From Hebobacterum sp964559435 (GTDB taxonomy: Bacteria > Armatimonadota > Hebobacteria > Hebobacterales > Hebobacteraceae), in contig CAZLHI010000001.1 in assembly GCA_964559435.1 (NCBI GenBank), positions 62,001 to 126,000 on the forward strand: 64,000 bases of DNA. The letters run 5' to 3'. The notes below the pieces were generated by a model, which was given only the letters and a program-made list of their open reading frames with translations, did no database searches and was not told the origin of the DNA. The position numbers and the translations under genes were made by a program. This document shows, one piece after another, positions 1-8,250 of this stretch (positions within the stretch are counted from its first letter, which is position 1; every line of letters starts with the position of its first letter).

Positions 1-556
1 TGCTTAGCATCACGGGGAACGGCAGCGTGTTGCGGAACTGCAGATCCACGTAGCTGTAGAAGACTGTGGCCCCACATCCGAACGGCACCGTGCGCCCGGT
101 ATCTCGGAAGAGATCAAAGGAGTGCCGGTGTCTCTCCACGATCTCGGCGTTGATGTCCAGGGCCAGCAGGAAGAGGAGGTTTGAGAGCTGACAGAGACCA
201 CCTCCTATCTCGGGCCGCAGCTCACCTCGGATGAGTTCGAGTGCCGGCAGATACCCTCTGCGGCGGGTGGTCTTCCCGACGGTGCGACAGAATGAGAACA
301 CCTCGCCAGGGCCCAGGACGAGGTTGTTTACTCTGGCGCATGCGAGCCTGAGGTTGTTGGCCTTCTCTTCAGTGAAGGCCGCGATGGCGCCGTCCGGTGC
401 GCGCCGGAGCGGCGACGTACGCACAGCCACGACCCGCGGGAAGTCCGCGGCCGAGCCCCGATCCGTCGCCCACGGCAGCGGGTTGAGAAGCCAGTCCACA
501 CTCCTGCGGAGACGGTGGCATGCGACTTTTGCCCAGAAGATCCACTCCATCGCCAT
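1..556 (-). CDS. VanW-domain protein (partial, runs off left edge)
   Basis: The reading frame is open from ATG at 556 to the window edge. After a basic, tryptophan-containing N-terminus it shows the VanW hallmark residues: 'NNLRLACARVNN', 'LGPGEVFSFCRTVG', 'EIGGGLCQLSNLLFLLAL' and 'IVERHRHSFD' with a downstream 'TVPFGCGATVFYSY'. VanW-family proteins were named from vanB glycopeptide-resistance clusters but are widespread in Gram-positive-type bacteria, where their biochemical role is unsettled. No resistance genes are nearby, so a resistance function should not be assumed. An in-frame stop lies about 17 codons upstream of the first ATG. A second ATG lies two codons further in, at 550. The gene diverges from the ADP-ribosylglycohydrolase operon. 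The C-terminus is outside the window. Confidence 0.85.
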   Translation of the reverse strand, partial: MAMEWIFWAKVACHRLRRSVDWLLNPLPWATDRGSAADFPRVVAVRTSPLRRAPDGAIAAFTEEKANNLRLACARVNNLVLGPGEVFSFCRTVGKTTRRRGYLPALELIRGELRPEIGGGLCQLSNLLFLLALDINAEIVERHRHSFDLFRDTGRTVPFGCGATVFYSYVDLQFRNTLPFPVMLS

Positions 557-972
557 CTCGCCTGGCGCTTCCCCCGAGGAGAGCGAACACATCGTCCCGT
601 CTGTTAGACACGCGGTGGCCTGCTTCGACTTCCCCGGGGCCCGTTCCGACGCACGATGCCTCCCGGCACGAGACGAGCTGAGCCCGTGCATGGGGCATGG
701 GACAGTCCCCGAGGGCGAGCAGAGAATCTAGCGCATCCTCCCCTATGCGACCCGTGTCCCTCTCTTGACCCAGGTCAGGGCGCGGCGCCCTGCGAATGAG
801 TAGACTACGCCTGGCATACCGGCTGCATCGAAGAAGCGCGTGTGGACAAGCCGCGGGAGGGGAGCGGACGCCACGGAAAGGGAGTGGCTGCCGCAGGCGC
901 TAACTAGTGGGACGACTGGCCCCGCATGGACAGCAGCAGGGCGAGGCCCCCTACTCAGGAGGATTCAATCTG
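557..972. other. Intergenic region between divergent vanW-type and ARH genes
   Basis: This is 416 bases with no convincing coding frame. It holds a TTGAC-n4-GTCA palindrome at 765-778 (listed separately) and a short inverted repeat, CAGGGCG/CGCCCTG, near 776-792. A Shine-Dalgarno AGGAGGA at 957-963 belongs to the downstream gene. I see no clean sigma-70 promoter. The pair TTGACC (765) and TAGACT (801) is 30 bases apart, which is too far. Confidence 0.6.
765..778. promoter_or_regulatory. CRP/FNR-type palindrome upstream of the hcp-containing operon
   Basis: The sequence TTGAC-CCAG-GTCAG has arms TGACC and GGTCA around two bases. It is one base short of TTGAC-n4-GTCAA, the kind of site bound by CRP/FNR-family regulators, including those that control hcp in other bacteria. 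It lies about 195 bases before the first gene of the operon whose third gene is hcp. The match is seen in the sequence. The regulator and function are inference, and no regulator gene is in the window. Confidence 0.35.
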
Positions 973-2085
973 ATGGTGACGCTCAAAGACAAGTTCCGCG
1001 GCTGCATCGCTGCATCGTGGATCGGCTCCGCCATGGGAGCGGCCGTTGAGGGCTGGTCGCCGGAGCAGATCAAGAAGCGGCACGGTGTGCTCGACAGGCT
1101 GGTGTCCTACTCCCATTACGACGCGGATGTGAAGTGGGATCGCGTCCCCGGAACCACGGAGGACGGCATAGAGAGGCAGAAGCTCATTGCCACGGCCATC
1201 ATCGAGAAGCAGGACCGCGTGCTTGCGCAAGAGGTGGCAGCGGTCTGGGTCCAGGACATCGACCCCGAGAAGATCGTCTACAAGCAAGAGCCCTTCGACA
1301 AGTTCCTGTTGGAGATGACGCGAGCGGGGCTCCCGGCGGCGGAAGCCGGCCAGCTCGTGCTCTATCCGAACATCGTGTCCCTCGCCCGCTCGTCCCATCC
1401 CATCGGCCTCATCAACGCGGGGGACCCTAGAGGCGCGGCCGACGATGCCTTTGAGGTCGGGAAGCTGTATGCGCGCGAGACCGCCTACGCGCTTCGCTGG
1501 GCCGCGCTGTACTGCGCGGCCATCGCCGAGGCGTGCAGGCCAGACGCAACCGTGGAGTCTGTCCTGGCAGTGGCGAAGGAGTACGTGCACTACCGGGAGG
1601 AGTCCGGCGGCCTCTACGCGCGCTACGATACGATAGAGGCGGAAGTCAGTCGCGCGCTCGAACTCGGCCGGGCCCACACCAACTACATCGCCCTCAGGGA
1701 GGCATTCGAGCAGCACTACCGTGGCGGAGAGTACTTCAACTACGGCTACTCCCAGGCGAACGAGATCGTCGCCAAAGGCCTGGCCGTGTTCGCGGTCACC
1801 AAGGGCGATCCGAAGGAGGCCATCATCGCCTCCGTCAACTTCGGTCGGGACACGGATTGTCTGGCAGCAGTGGCGGCAGGTCTGGCCGGCGCGCTGTCGG
1901 GAACAGGGACGATTCCGCGGGAATGGGCGGACCAAGTCAACGCAGCGACCGCGCTGGACCCGCACACGAACAACAAGCGCACCATCGAGGAGACGGCCGA
2001 CGGCCTGTTCGAGGCCTTCCTCGCCCGCCGGCGGCGACTTCAGCAGTATCTCGCCTCAATGGGCGACGATGCCTTTCTGAGGTAG
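973..2085 (+). CDS. ADP-ribosylglycohydrolase family protein
   Basis: This 370-residue protein belongs to the ADP-ribosylglycohydrolase (ARH/DraG) superfamily, all-helical Mg-dependent enzymes that cleave N- or O-glycosidic bonds to ribose. Visible landmarks are the N-terminal 'DKFRGCIAASWIGSAMGA' helix near residues 6-23, a middle 'GLINAGDPRGAADDA' segment, and C-terminal 'GRDTDCLAAVAAGLAGAL' carrying the G-x-D-T-D metal motif. The first metal motif, usually TDDT, appears as 'TTEDG', as in a divergent branch often found in sugar-catabolic loci. The start at 973 has AGGAGGA nine bases upstream; an upstream in-frame ATG at 907 has no such site. The gene after it, 39 bases on, is a sugar-mutarotase-like DUF4432 protein. 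A sugar or nucleoside substrate is therefore more likely than a modified protein, but this is inference. Confidence 0.85.
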   Translation: MVTLKDKFRGCIAASWIGSAMGAAVEGWSPEQIKKRHGVLDRLVSYSHYDADVKWDRVPGTTEDGIERQKLIATAIIEKQDRVLAQEVAAVWVQDIDPEKIVYKQEPFDKFLLEMTRAGLPAAEAGQLVLYPNIVSLARSSHPIGLINAGDPRGAADDAFEVGKLYARETAYALRWAALYCAAIAEACRPDATVESVLAVAKEYVHYREESGGLYARYDTIEAEVSRALELGRAHTNYIALREAFEQHYRGGEYFNYGYSQANEIVAKGLAVFAVTKGDPKEAIIASVNFGRDTDCLAAVAAGLAGALSGTGTIPREWADQVNAATALDPHTNNKRTIEETADGLFEAFLARRRRLQQYLASMGDDAFLR

Positions 2086-2124
2086 GCCGCGTGCTGTCAC
2101 GACGTCACACCTGAGGAGGCGAAT

Positions 2125-3192
2125 ATGCCATTGTTCGGCCACGACCGCGAGGAGGTCGAGAAGCGCATCGGGCACACTTCGCAGCTTGGGGGACTGAAGC
2201 AGTACCAGCTCACCGACGGCCGCGCAGGCGGGGTGCGGGCGGTTGACTTCCGTACCACGCGCGGCCTCGAGTTCACCGTGCTGGTGGACCGCGGGATGGA
2301 CATCAGCGAAGCGCGCTACAAGGGCCTGAGCCTCTGCTGGCGCTCAGCGGCGGGAAACGCGGCCCCGGCCCACTACGACCCGCGCGGGCTGGAATGGCTG
2401 TGGACGTTCTTCGGCGGCCTGCTCACGACCTGTGGGCTAACCCAAGTCGGTCCGCCGCACACAGACAACGGGGAGGAGCTGGGCCTACACGGCCGGATCT
2501 CGGCGATCCCGGCCGAGCAGGTCAGCGTCCGCGAGGAGTGGGCGGGAGAGCGCCTGCAGCTCGAAGTGAGCGGAGTTGTGCGCGAGGCGCGGCTCTTTGG
2601 CCCAGAACTCGAGATGCACCGTACAATAAGCACCGGGGCGGACTCCGCCGCTCTCTCGGTCCGGGATCGCATCGCGAACGTCGGTGCGCGGACCGCGCCC
2701 GTCATGCTGCTCTATCACATCAACACGGGTTTCCCGTTGCTCGACGACACGTCGGAGCTCATCCTCCCCAGCACTGAAGCGGCTCCCCGCGATGCCGAGG
2801 CCGAGGAGGGGAAAGAGCGCTGGGCCGAGATGCACGCGCCCGTGACTGGGTACGCGGAGAAGGTCTACTTTCACACCATGCAGGCGGACTCAGACGGCGT
2901 CGTGACCTGCGCTCTCGTCAACCGCCGGCTCGATGGCGGGATCGGCCTCCGGCTTCGGTACCGTCTGTCCGAGCTGCCCTTCCTCACCCAGTGGAAGATG
3001 CTCGGCGACCGCGAGTATATTCTTGGGATAGAGCCGGGCAACTGCAAGCCCATCGGGCGAGCAGCCGCGCGGGCGGCGGGTGAGCTCGTGGAGCTCGCCG
3101 TCGGCGAGGAGATCGAAGCGGGGTTCGAACTCGAAGTCGTGTGGGGCGAAGATACCCTCGATCAACTCGCGCGCGAGGCCGCGCCCAAGTAG
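2125..3192 (+). CDS. DUF4432 family protein (galactose-mutarotase-like)
   Basis: This 355-residue protein matches the DUF4432 group of the aldose 1-epimerase superfamily (beta-sandwich, sugar-binding). Typical family features are 'RGLEFTVLVDRGMDIS' near residues 48-63, 'TFFGGLLTTCGLTQVG' near 94-109, 'LHGRIS', the pair 'LLYHINTGFPLLD', and near the C-terminus 'LGIEPGNCKP'. The family is associated with sugar or sugar-acid utilisation but lacks an established reaction. The start has GAGGAGG eight bases upstream. The gene is the middle member of a tight operon after the ARH-family gene and 21 bases before hcp. Together with the ARH protein it suggests handling of a ribosyl or other sugar substrate. 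Confidence 0.85.
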   Translation: MPLFGHDREEVEKRIGHTSQLGGLKQYQLTDGRAGGVRAVDFRTTRGLEFTVLVDRGMDISEARYKGLSLCWRSAAGNAAPAHYDPRGLEWLWTFFGGLLTTCGLTQVGPPHTDNGEELGLHGRISAIPAEQVSVREEWAGERLQLEVSGVVREARLFGPELEMHRTISTGADSAALSVRDRIANVGARTAPVMLLYHINTGFPLLDDTSELILPSTEAAPRDAEAEEGKERWAEMHAPVTGYAEKVYFHTMQADSDGVVTCALVNRRLDGGIGLRLRYRLSELPFLTQWKMLGDREYILGIEPGNCKPIGRAAARAAGELVELAVGEEIEAGFELEVVWGEDTLDQLAREAAPK

Positions 3193-3213
3193 CCATTTCG
3201 CAAGGAGACAATC

Positions 3214-4860
3214 ATGTTCTGCTATCAGTGCGAGCAGACTGCAAAGGGGCAGGGCTGCACTGTCGGCGGAGTTTGCGGGAAAGACCCCGAGACGGCGGTT
3301 CTCCAAGACCTGCTCGTCTACGTGACAAAGGGCATCGGGATGTACGCGCACAGGGCGCGGCAGCTCGGCGAGAAGGACGAGGAAATCGACAGCTTCGTCC
3401 TGGAGGCGCTCTTCGCCACCCTCACAAACGTCAACTTCGATCCCGCACGATTCCGCGAGCTCATCCATCGGGCCGCCGACATGCGCGAACGGGGCCGGAA
3501 GGCCTACGAGCAGGCAGCGAAAGGGGCAGGCCGCTCGCCGGAGACATTGACCGGCCCGGCCGCGCTGGTGCCCGGCGACTCCATCTCCAATCTCGTCTCC
3601 CAGGGCAAGCAGGTTTCCATCGCCGAGCGCAAGGCCCGGCTCGGCGATGACATTGTCGGCCTGCAGGAACTACTGACCTACGGCCTCAAAGGCATGGCCG
3701 CTTATGCGTACCATGCTCGGGATCTCGGCTTCGAAGACGACGACGTCTACGCCTTCTTCCACGAAGCGCTCGACTACCTGACCCGCGAAGGCGAGCACAC
3801 GGCAGAGGCCCTGCTGTCCTGGTGCCTGCGCTGCGGCGAAGTCAATCTGCGGGTGATGGAGATGCTGGACACCGCCCACCGATCACACTTCGGCGATCCC
3901 GAGCCGACACAAGTCCGCATCGAGCCCGTCAAGGGCAAGGCCATCCTCGTCTCCGGCCACGATCTGCTGGACCTGGCGGAGCTGCTCGAACAGACCCAAG
4001 GCAAGGGCGTCAACATCTACACCCACGGCGAGATGCTGCCGGCCCATGGCTATCCCGGACTGAGGAAACACAAGCATCTGGTGGGCAACTACGGCGGGGC
4101 GTGGCAGCTCCAGCGCAAGGAGTTCGAGGAGTTCCCGGGCGCCATTCTGATGACCACCAATTGCATCCAGGCCCCCCGCGACAGCTACCGGGCGCGAATC
4201 TTCACCACCAGCGTCGTCGGCTGGCCTGGCGTGACACACTTCGAGGGCCGCGACTTCACGCCGGTCATCGAAGCCGCCCTGGCCGCCGAAGGCTTCACGC
4301 AAGACGGGCCGGACAGGAAGATCACCGTCGGCTTCGGCCACAGCGCCGTTCTGGGCGCGGCCGACAAGGTTGTCGAGTTGATCAAGTCTGGGAAGATCAA
4401 GCACTTCTTCCTCATCGGCGGGTGCGACGGAGCAAAGCCCGGGCGCAGCTACTACACCGAGTTCGCGGAGAAGGTGCCGCAGGACTCGGTCATCCTCACC
4501 CTAGCCTGTGGGAAGTACCGCTTCAACAAGCTCGACTTCGGAGAGATCGACGGCATCCCTCGCCTGCTCGATGTCGGCCAGTGCAATGACGCTTACTCGG
4601 CCATCCAGATCGCAGTCGGCCTGGCCGATGCCTTCGAAACGGACGTCAACAGCCTGCCGCTGTCGCTCATCGTGTCATGGTTCGAGCAGAAGGCCGTGGT
4701 GATCTTGCTAACACTGCTGCACCTCGGGATTCGCGACATCCGGCTCGGCCCGAGCCTGCCGGCGTTTGTGACGCCGGCCGCGCTAGGGGTACTACGGGAG
4801 AAGTTCAACGTCATGCCGATCGCCACGCCGGAGGAGGACCTGGGCGCGATACTGGGGTAG
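3214..4860 (+). CDS. hcp: Hydroxylamine reductase / hybrid cluster protein Hcp
   Basis: This 548-residue protein is a full-length hybrid cluster protein. The N-terminal cysteines C3, C6, C15 and C21 (MFCYQCEQT...GCTVGGVCGK) give the C-x2-C-x8-C-x5-C pattern that binds the first cubane cluster. Later 'GHDLLDL', 'HGEMLPAHGYP', 'TTNCIQAP', 'GCDGAKPGRSYYTEF', 'LACGKYRFN' and 'DVGQCNDAYSAI' contain the hybrid Fe-S-O cluster ligands. Hcp reduces NO to N2O or hydroxylamine to ammonia and protects anaerobes from nitrosative stress. AAGGAG precedes the ATG. No hcr reductase gene is adjacent; the gene ends an operon of otherwise carbohydrate-type genes, which is unusual. A heparinase-type gene converges on its end. 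Confidence 0.97.
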   Translation: MFCYQCEQTAKGQGCTVGGVCGKDPETAVLQDLLVYVTKGIGMYAHRARQLGEKDEEIDSFVLEALFATLTNVNFDPARFRELIHRAADMRERGRKAYEQAAKGAGRSPETLTGPAALVPGDSISNLVSQGKQVSIAERKARLGDDIVGLQELLTYGLKGMAAYAYHARDLGFEDDDVYAFFHEALDYLTREGEHTAEALLSWCLRCGEVNLRVMEMLDTAHRSHFGDPEPTQVRIEPVKGKAILVSGHDLLDLAELLEQTQGKGVNIYTHGEMLPAHGYPGLRKHKHLVGNYGGAWQLQRKEFEEFPGAILMTTNCIQAPRDSYRARIFTTSVVGWPGVTHFEGRDFTPVIEAALAAEGFTQDGPDRKITVGFGHSAVLGAADKVVELIKSGKIKHFFLIGGCDGAKPGRSYYTEFAEKVPQDSVILTLACGKYRFNKLDFGEIDGIPRLLDVGQCNDAYSAIQIAVGLADAFETDVNSLPLSLIVSWFEQKAVVILLTLLHLGIRDIRLGPSLPAFVTPAALGVLREKFNVMPIATPEEDLGAILG

Positions 4861-4934
4861 ACATCGGACGAGGCACCGTCAGCAGTCATTGCGCAGGCAA
4901 GGGCCGTTGCTCGTGGGCTCGTCCGGCCCGTGCC

Positions 4935-6797
4935 CTAGCCGTCCATCCGAAGAAGCCAGTTCGCACGCGCAGCGGCTTCCTTCGCCCGCAACACAATCCG
5001 GAAGAGCTTCCCGCCCCAGGAGGATCTCAGCCGCTCGTCGTCCAGTGCCATCTCCTCGACGGACGGGGTCAGCGATTGGGCGTCATAGCCAACGCGGACC
5101 GTCTTCGTCGGTCCCGCCAGTTCGATGACTCCCGGGGAAGCGACGCTCGGCGGGCAGGGAGTCATCAGCGAGAGCATGACGTCCTTGGATGGCGCGGCCA
5201 GCACGAATTCATCCTGGATCTCCACACACGGGCTGTCACCCCGGACGAGCCTGCAGGTCCGCCGCCATGATTTGATGCCGCCTGCCTTGGGATAGGCCGA
5301 AGCGATGTCGAGGCTCAGCTCGGCGGCGGAGGCATTCGCGCGGTAGGCCACATCGCTCGCCCTGAACTCCTCCCCCTCCTGCTGCTGCACTCCGTTCACA
5401 GTCGGCAGGTTGTGATAGGCGGACTGCATGGTCCAGATCTCGTAGCGCCGGTCGCTGAAGGTCTTCGCGGTGTACGTGCCGACGCCGGGGTCTATGATGA
5501 GCGGCTGGCCGTCCGCGTAGACGATGAACTGCCCGACATCATTGTGGTTGTGGCTCTCCGCGTTGTGCCCGCCCTTCGCGGCGAGGTAGAGCCCGCGATC
5601 CGATGCCTCTTCTTGCCGAGCCGCCATCACCTGGATGCCGTCGAGCCACACATCTCGGACAAGGAGCGGCCGGCCCGGGCCCTCGATCCCCTCGGCGAGG
5701 AAGAGATCGGGCAGCGCGCGTAGCAACTTGCCCCCGAGCAGCGCGGCCGCGCCGCGCCTGGCGTGGAGCCAAGAGCCGAACTCCGACATGACGCCGTCCC
5801 CGATGCGCTGCCCCCAGCGATAGACGAGCCCACCGGGCGGGGCGAGCTTCGCGTTGCAGTCGGCGAAGTTCACGTAGTAGTCGCCGGCGATGTGGACGCG
5901 ACAGATGTAGCGTGCTATCTCCTGGATCAGCGGCTCGTCGTAGATGTCGATCTTCCCCTGTGACGCCCTGTGAAGCAGCTCGAGGCAGTCGAGCAGCGCG
6001 CCTCCCGCGACGATCCAGTAACCCGGGCCTTCGTCACACCCGCCATCGGCGTGATACTGGGCGAGAAATCGGTCCAGGATCGTCAAGGCCTTCTGCACCG
6101 CGTGAGTCCGTCGGTCCCCGTCGGCTTCCAAGAGAAGCGCAGCCGCGAGGCAGTTCGACACACACCAGGGGCTCCAGTTGTTGAGACGCCGAGCGGGGTC
6201 TTCGCCCATCCACCAGAAGTCGCTTCGCTCCAGGAACGGGTCGAGGATGCGAGCCTTGACCTCACGGTGCACGCGGTTGCCCACGTGATTGCTCGTCGCA
6301 TCGAGCTGGGGGCGCAGCAGGTAATGCACCCACGCCAGCAGGGCCGCCGTATCGCCTGCGAAGAGATCGATGAAATGATCGACCGTGTCGGGCAATGGCT
6401 CGCCTCTGGCACGGTCGGGGTTGTGCGCGGGCACCACCCACGTCGACTCCTCGCAGATCGCCCACAGGCCGCTGACGATGTCGTCCAGGAAGCGCCCTTT
6501 ACCTTCCACACACTCCGCGAGGATGAGACTGGCCAGCGCCGACCGGCGCGCGAAATACGGCCCCTCGTACCCCTGCCTGTCTCCCGTGCGAGCGCATTCC
6601 ATGTAGAGGGTCGCGGGAAGAGCCGGCCACGTGAAGCTCACCAGCTCCTCGCCGGCCTCGACCGCAGCCTCCCGCAGTGCGCCTGCAACCGCGTCCCAGC
6701 GCTCGCGCTCGTCCCGGGTCGGAAATGGACGGTAAGAGCCGACTGGCAGAAGCGAGTCTTTGATGTCGGCTTCCCCGTATCGGTCAGCGAAGATCAT
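4935..6797 (-). CDS. Heparinase II/III family protein
   Basis: This protein of about 620 residues has the two-part architecture of heparinase II/III-like polysaccharide lyases. It has an N-terminal alpha/alpha toroid ('WALPATLYMECARTG', 'WSPWCVSNCLAAALLL', 'DGGCDEGPGYW') and a C-terminal beta-sandwich with the signature 'AKGGHNAESHNHNDVGQF' followed by 'DPGVGTYTAKTFSDRRYEIW' and 'YHNLPTVNG'. Family members eliminate uronic-acid linkages in glycosaminoglycans, alginate or exopolysaccharides. No signal peptide is evident, so it may act inside the cell on imported oligosaccharides. I chose ATG 6797 because GAGGGA lies just upstream; in-frame ATG/GTG codons at 6803, 6812 and 6818 are alternatives. 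The gene stands alone, convergent with hcp. Confidence 0.88.
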   Translation of the reverse strand: MIFADRYGEADIKDSLLPVGSYRPFPTRDERERWDAVAGALREAAVEAGEELVSFTWPALPATLYMECARTGDRQGYEGPYFARRSALASLILAECVEGKGRFLDDIVSGLWAICEESTWVVPAHNPDRARGEPLPDTVDHFIDLFAGDTAALLAWVHYLLRPQLDATSNHVGNRVHREVKARILDPFLERSDFWWMGEDPARRLNNWSPWCVSNCLAAALLLEADGDRRTHAVQKALTILDRFLAQYHADGGCDEGPGYWIVAGGALLDCLELLHRASQGKIDIYDEPLIQEIARYICRVHIAGDYYVNFADCNAKLAPPGGLVYRWGQRIGDGVMSEFGSWLHARRGAAALLGGKLLRALPDLFLAEGIEGPGRPLLVRDVWLDGIQVMAARQEEASDRGLYLAAKGGHNAESHNHNDVGQFIVYADGQPLIIDPGVGTYTAKTFSDRRYEIWTMQSAYHNLPTVNGVQQQEGEEFRASDVAYRANASAAELSLDIASAYPKAGGIKSWRRTCRLVRGDSPCVEIQDEFVLAAPSKDVMLSLMTPCPPSVASPGVIELAGPTKTVRVGYDAQSLTPSVEEMALDDERLRSSWGGKLFRIVLRAKEAAARANWLLRMDG

Positions 6798-6915
6798 GTC
6801 CATCCCTCGCATAGGCACTGCGCTCGCGACTTCAAGTCAGGAGAGCGATGTCCTTGTGGGCGAGGGAAAAGGCCGAGGGAGAGTGCGTGGCGGCCGAGCC
6901 GCCGAGCCACCGCAG

Positions 6916-7989
6916 CTAGCGCGGCAGCGTGTTCGCCGCTCTCCGATGGGGCGCGGGGAGGGCATAGCCGTCTAGGTCACGCGGATGTACCCAGCGGGCG
7001 GCGTTATGGGACCCCGCGCGTGCGCGGCCGCGCGCCCTCGCTGACCCATAGACGGTGAGGTCGACGCGCCGGTTCACGATGCCGTAGGTGAGCCGGCCCA
7101 GCTCCGGCCCGACCTCGGCATCGAGGCCGAACTCATCACGCAGGAGGCGCCGCAAGGCCGGCGCGGGATCTTCGTCGCCGGATAGCTCGACGTTTGGAAA
7201 CTCCCACAGGCCGCCCCAGACGCCCTCCGGCGGCCGCTGGGCAATGAGAATGCGTCCCCGCCGTCGCACGATTGCCAGCGCGGCGCGGCCCCGCCGGGCA
7301 CCAGTGCGTCGCGGCCTCGGGACCGAGTCTGTCAGCCCGAGATGGCGTGCTCGGCACAGGTCGGCCAGGCAGCAGACGTCACACTTCGGCTCCCGACGTG
7401 TACAGACCAGCGATCCCAACTCCATCAGGGCCTGGTTGTACTCCCCGGGCCGCTCGGCTGGCACAGCGGCTTTACCAGTCTGCTCGATCCTCCGTCGCGC
7501 CGCCGCGAAGGACTCGCCTCTCCGATGGAAGACTCGTGCGAGCACGCGCCTCGCGTTGGCGTCGAGCGCGGGATGCTGCTGGCCGAAGGCGATGCTGAGA
7601 ACGGCGCCAGCCGTATAGGCGCCGACGCCTGGAAGAGCGAGGAACTCGCTGTAGTCGCCCGGCACCCTACCACCGTTCCGCCCGACGAGAGCCCGGCAGG
7701 CTGCGTGGAGGCTGCGTGCGCGAGCGTAGTATCCAAGGCCGGCCCAGTGCCTCAGTGCCTCGTCGAGCGGTGCCGCCGCAAGATCCGCCGCGGTCGGGAA
7801 GGCCGCTATGAAGCGCTGGTAGAACGGAATGACGCGCTCGACCTGAGTCTGCTGGAGCATGATCTCGGAGAGCCAGACGCGGTAGGGGTCCGTGGTGTGG
7901 CGCCATGGCAAGTCGCGCTGGTTGCGGGAGAACCACGGTAGCAGGCATGGCGCGATGTCCTTCGAGTCTGGGGAGGGAATCCGCGGCAT
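6916..7989 (-). CDS. mutY: A/G-specific adenine glycosylase MutY
   Basis: This 357-residue base-excision enzyme removes adenine mispaired with 8-oxoguanine. It shows the catalytic helix 'SEIMLQQTQVERVIPFYQRF' (Glu about residue 42), the helix-hairpin-helix 'LPGVGAYTAGAVLSIAFGQ', the catalytic-Asp segment 'ALDANARRVLARVF' (usually LDGNVxRVL, so slightly divergent), and the [4Fe-4S] ligands in 'CTRREPKCDVCCLADLC'. The C-terminal NUDIX-like recognition domain is present ('AQRPPEGVWGGLWEFP'). It is the last gene of a ruvC-ruvA-ruvB-small protein-mutY run, starting 12 bases after the small upstream gene, and is probably co-transcribed with it. Confidence 0.96.
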   Translation of the reverse strand: MPRIPSPDSKDIAPCLLPWFSRNQRDLPWRHTTDPYRVWLSEIMLQQTQVERVIPFYQRFIAAFPTAADLAAAPLDEALRHWAGLGYYARARSLHAACRALVGRNGGRVPGDYSEFLALPGVGAYTAGAVLSIAFGQQHPALDANARRVLARVFHRRGESFAAARRRIEQTGKAAVPAERPGEYNQALMELGSLVCTRREPKCDVCCLADLCRARHLGLTDSVPRPRRTGARRGRAALAIVRRRGRILIAQRPPEGVWGGLWEFPNVELSGDEDPAPALRRLLRDEFGLDAEVGPELGRLTYGIVNRRVDLTVYGSARARGRARAGSHNAARWVHPRDLDGYALPAPHRRAANTLPR

Positions 7990-8001
7990 GCCTCCGACGG
8001 C

Positions 8002-8223
8002 TCAGTCCGCCTTCCTGAAGAAACCCGGGGTCCGCTCGATGCGGATGCCGCCCTCGAAGGGCGGCCGGTGGCTGTCGTCCTGGCGGTGGCGCACCTTCTC
8101 GGCGATCACCTTGCGGAGGAACTCGAGCGCGGCCTCGCCATCGCCATCCATGAGGATCTCCTGGAGTGCGACGAGCTCCTCCGGCTCCAGCGGGACGGCT
8201 GTCTTCTCCGGCCTCAGACTCAA
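8002..8223 (-). CDS. Small conserved-looking protein in the ruv-mutY operon
   Basis: A 73-residue reading frame sits exactly in the gap between ruvB (27 bases upstream) and mutY (12 bases downstream), on the same strand. It begins with TTG, with GGAAGG about nine bases upstream. The sequence is charged and soluble, with a central acidic helix 'LEPEELVALQEILMDGDGEA' followed by 'ALEFLRKVIAEKVRHRQ', and ends in a basic tail 'RTPGFFRKAD'. I do not recognise a family. The position and amphipathic helices suggest a small helical adaptor or a genuine but uncharacterised protein rather than noise. No cysteine pairs, membrane segments or nucleic-acid-binding motif are visible. Confidence 0.65.
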   Translation of the reverse strand: MSLRPEKTAVPLEPEELVALQEILMDGDGEAALEFLRKVIAEKVRHRQDDSHRPPFEGGIRIERTPGFFRKAD

Positions 8224-8250
8224 ATCGTGGGCCTTCCTTCCCGAACGTGC

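Noticed and set aside
231..731. Plus-strand open frame of 166 codons over the VanW region
   Set aside because: It is Arg/Ser/Pro-rich with no ribosome site, and the minus strand encodes a recognisable VanW domain.
765..806. TTGACC and TAGACT as a promoter for the ARH operon
   Set aside because: Thirty bases apart; the first hexamer fits better as half of a palindrome.
955..1965. Long minus-strand frame opposite the ARH-family gene
   Set aside because: Its composition (Arg, Val, Gly-rich) is that of a high-GC antisense frame; the plus strand carries clear ARH motifs.
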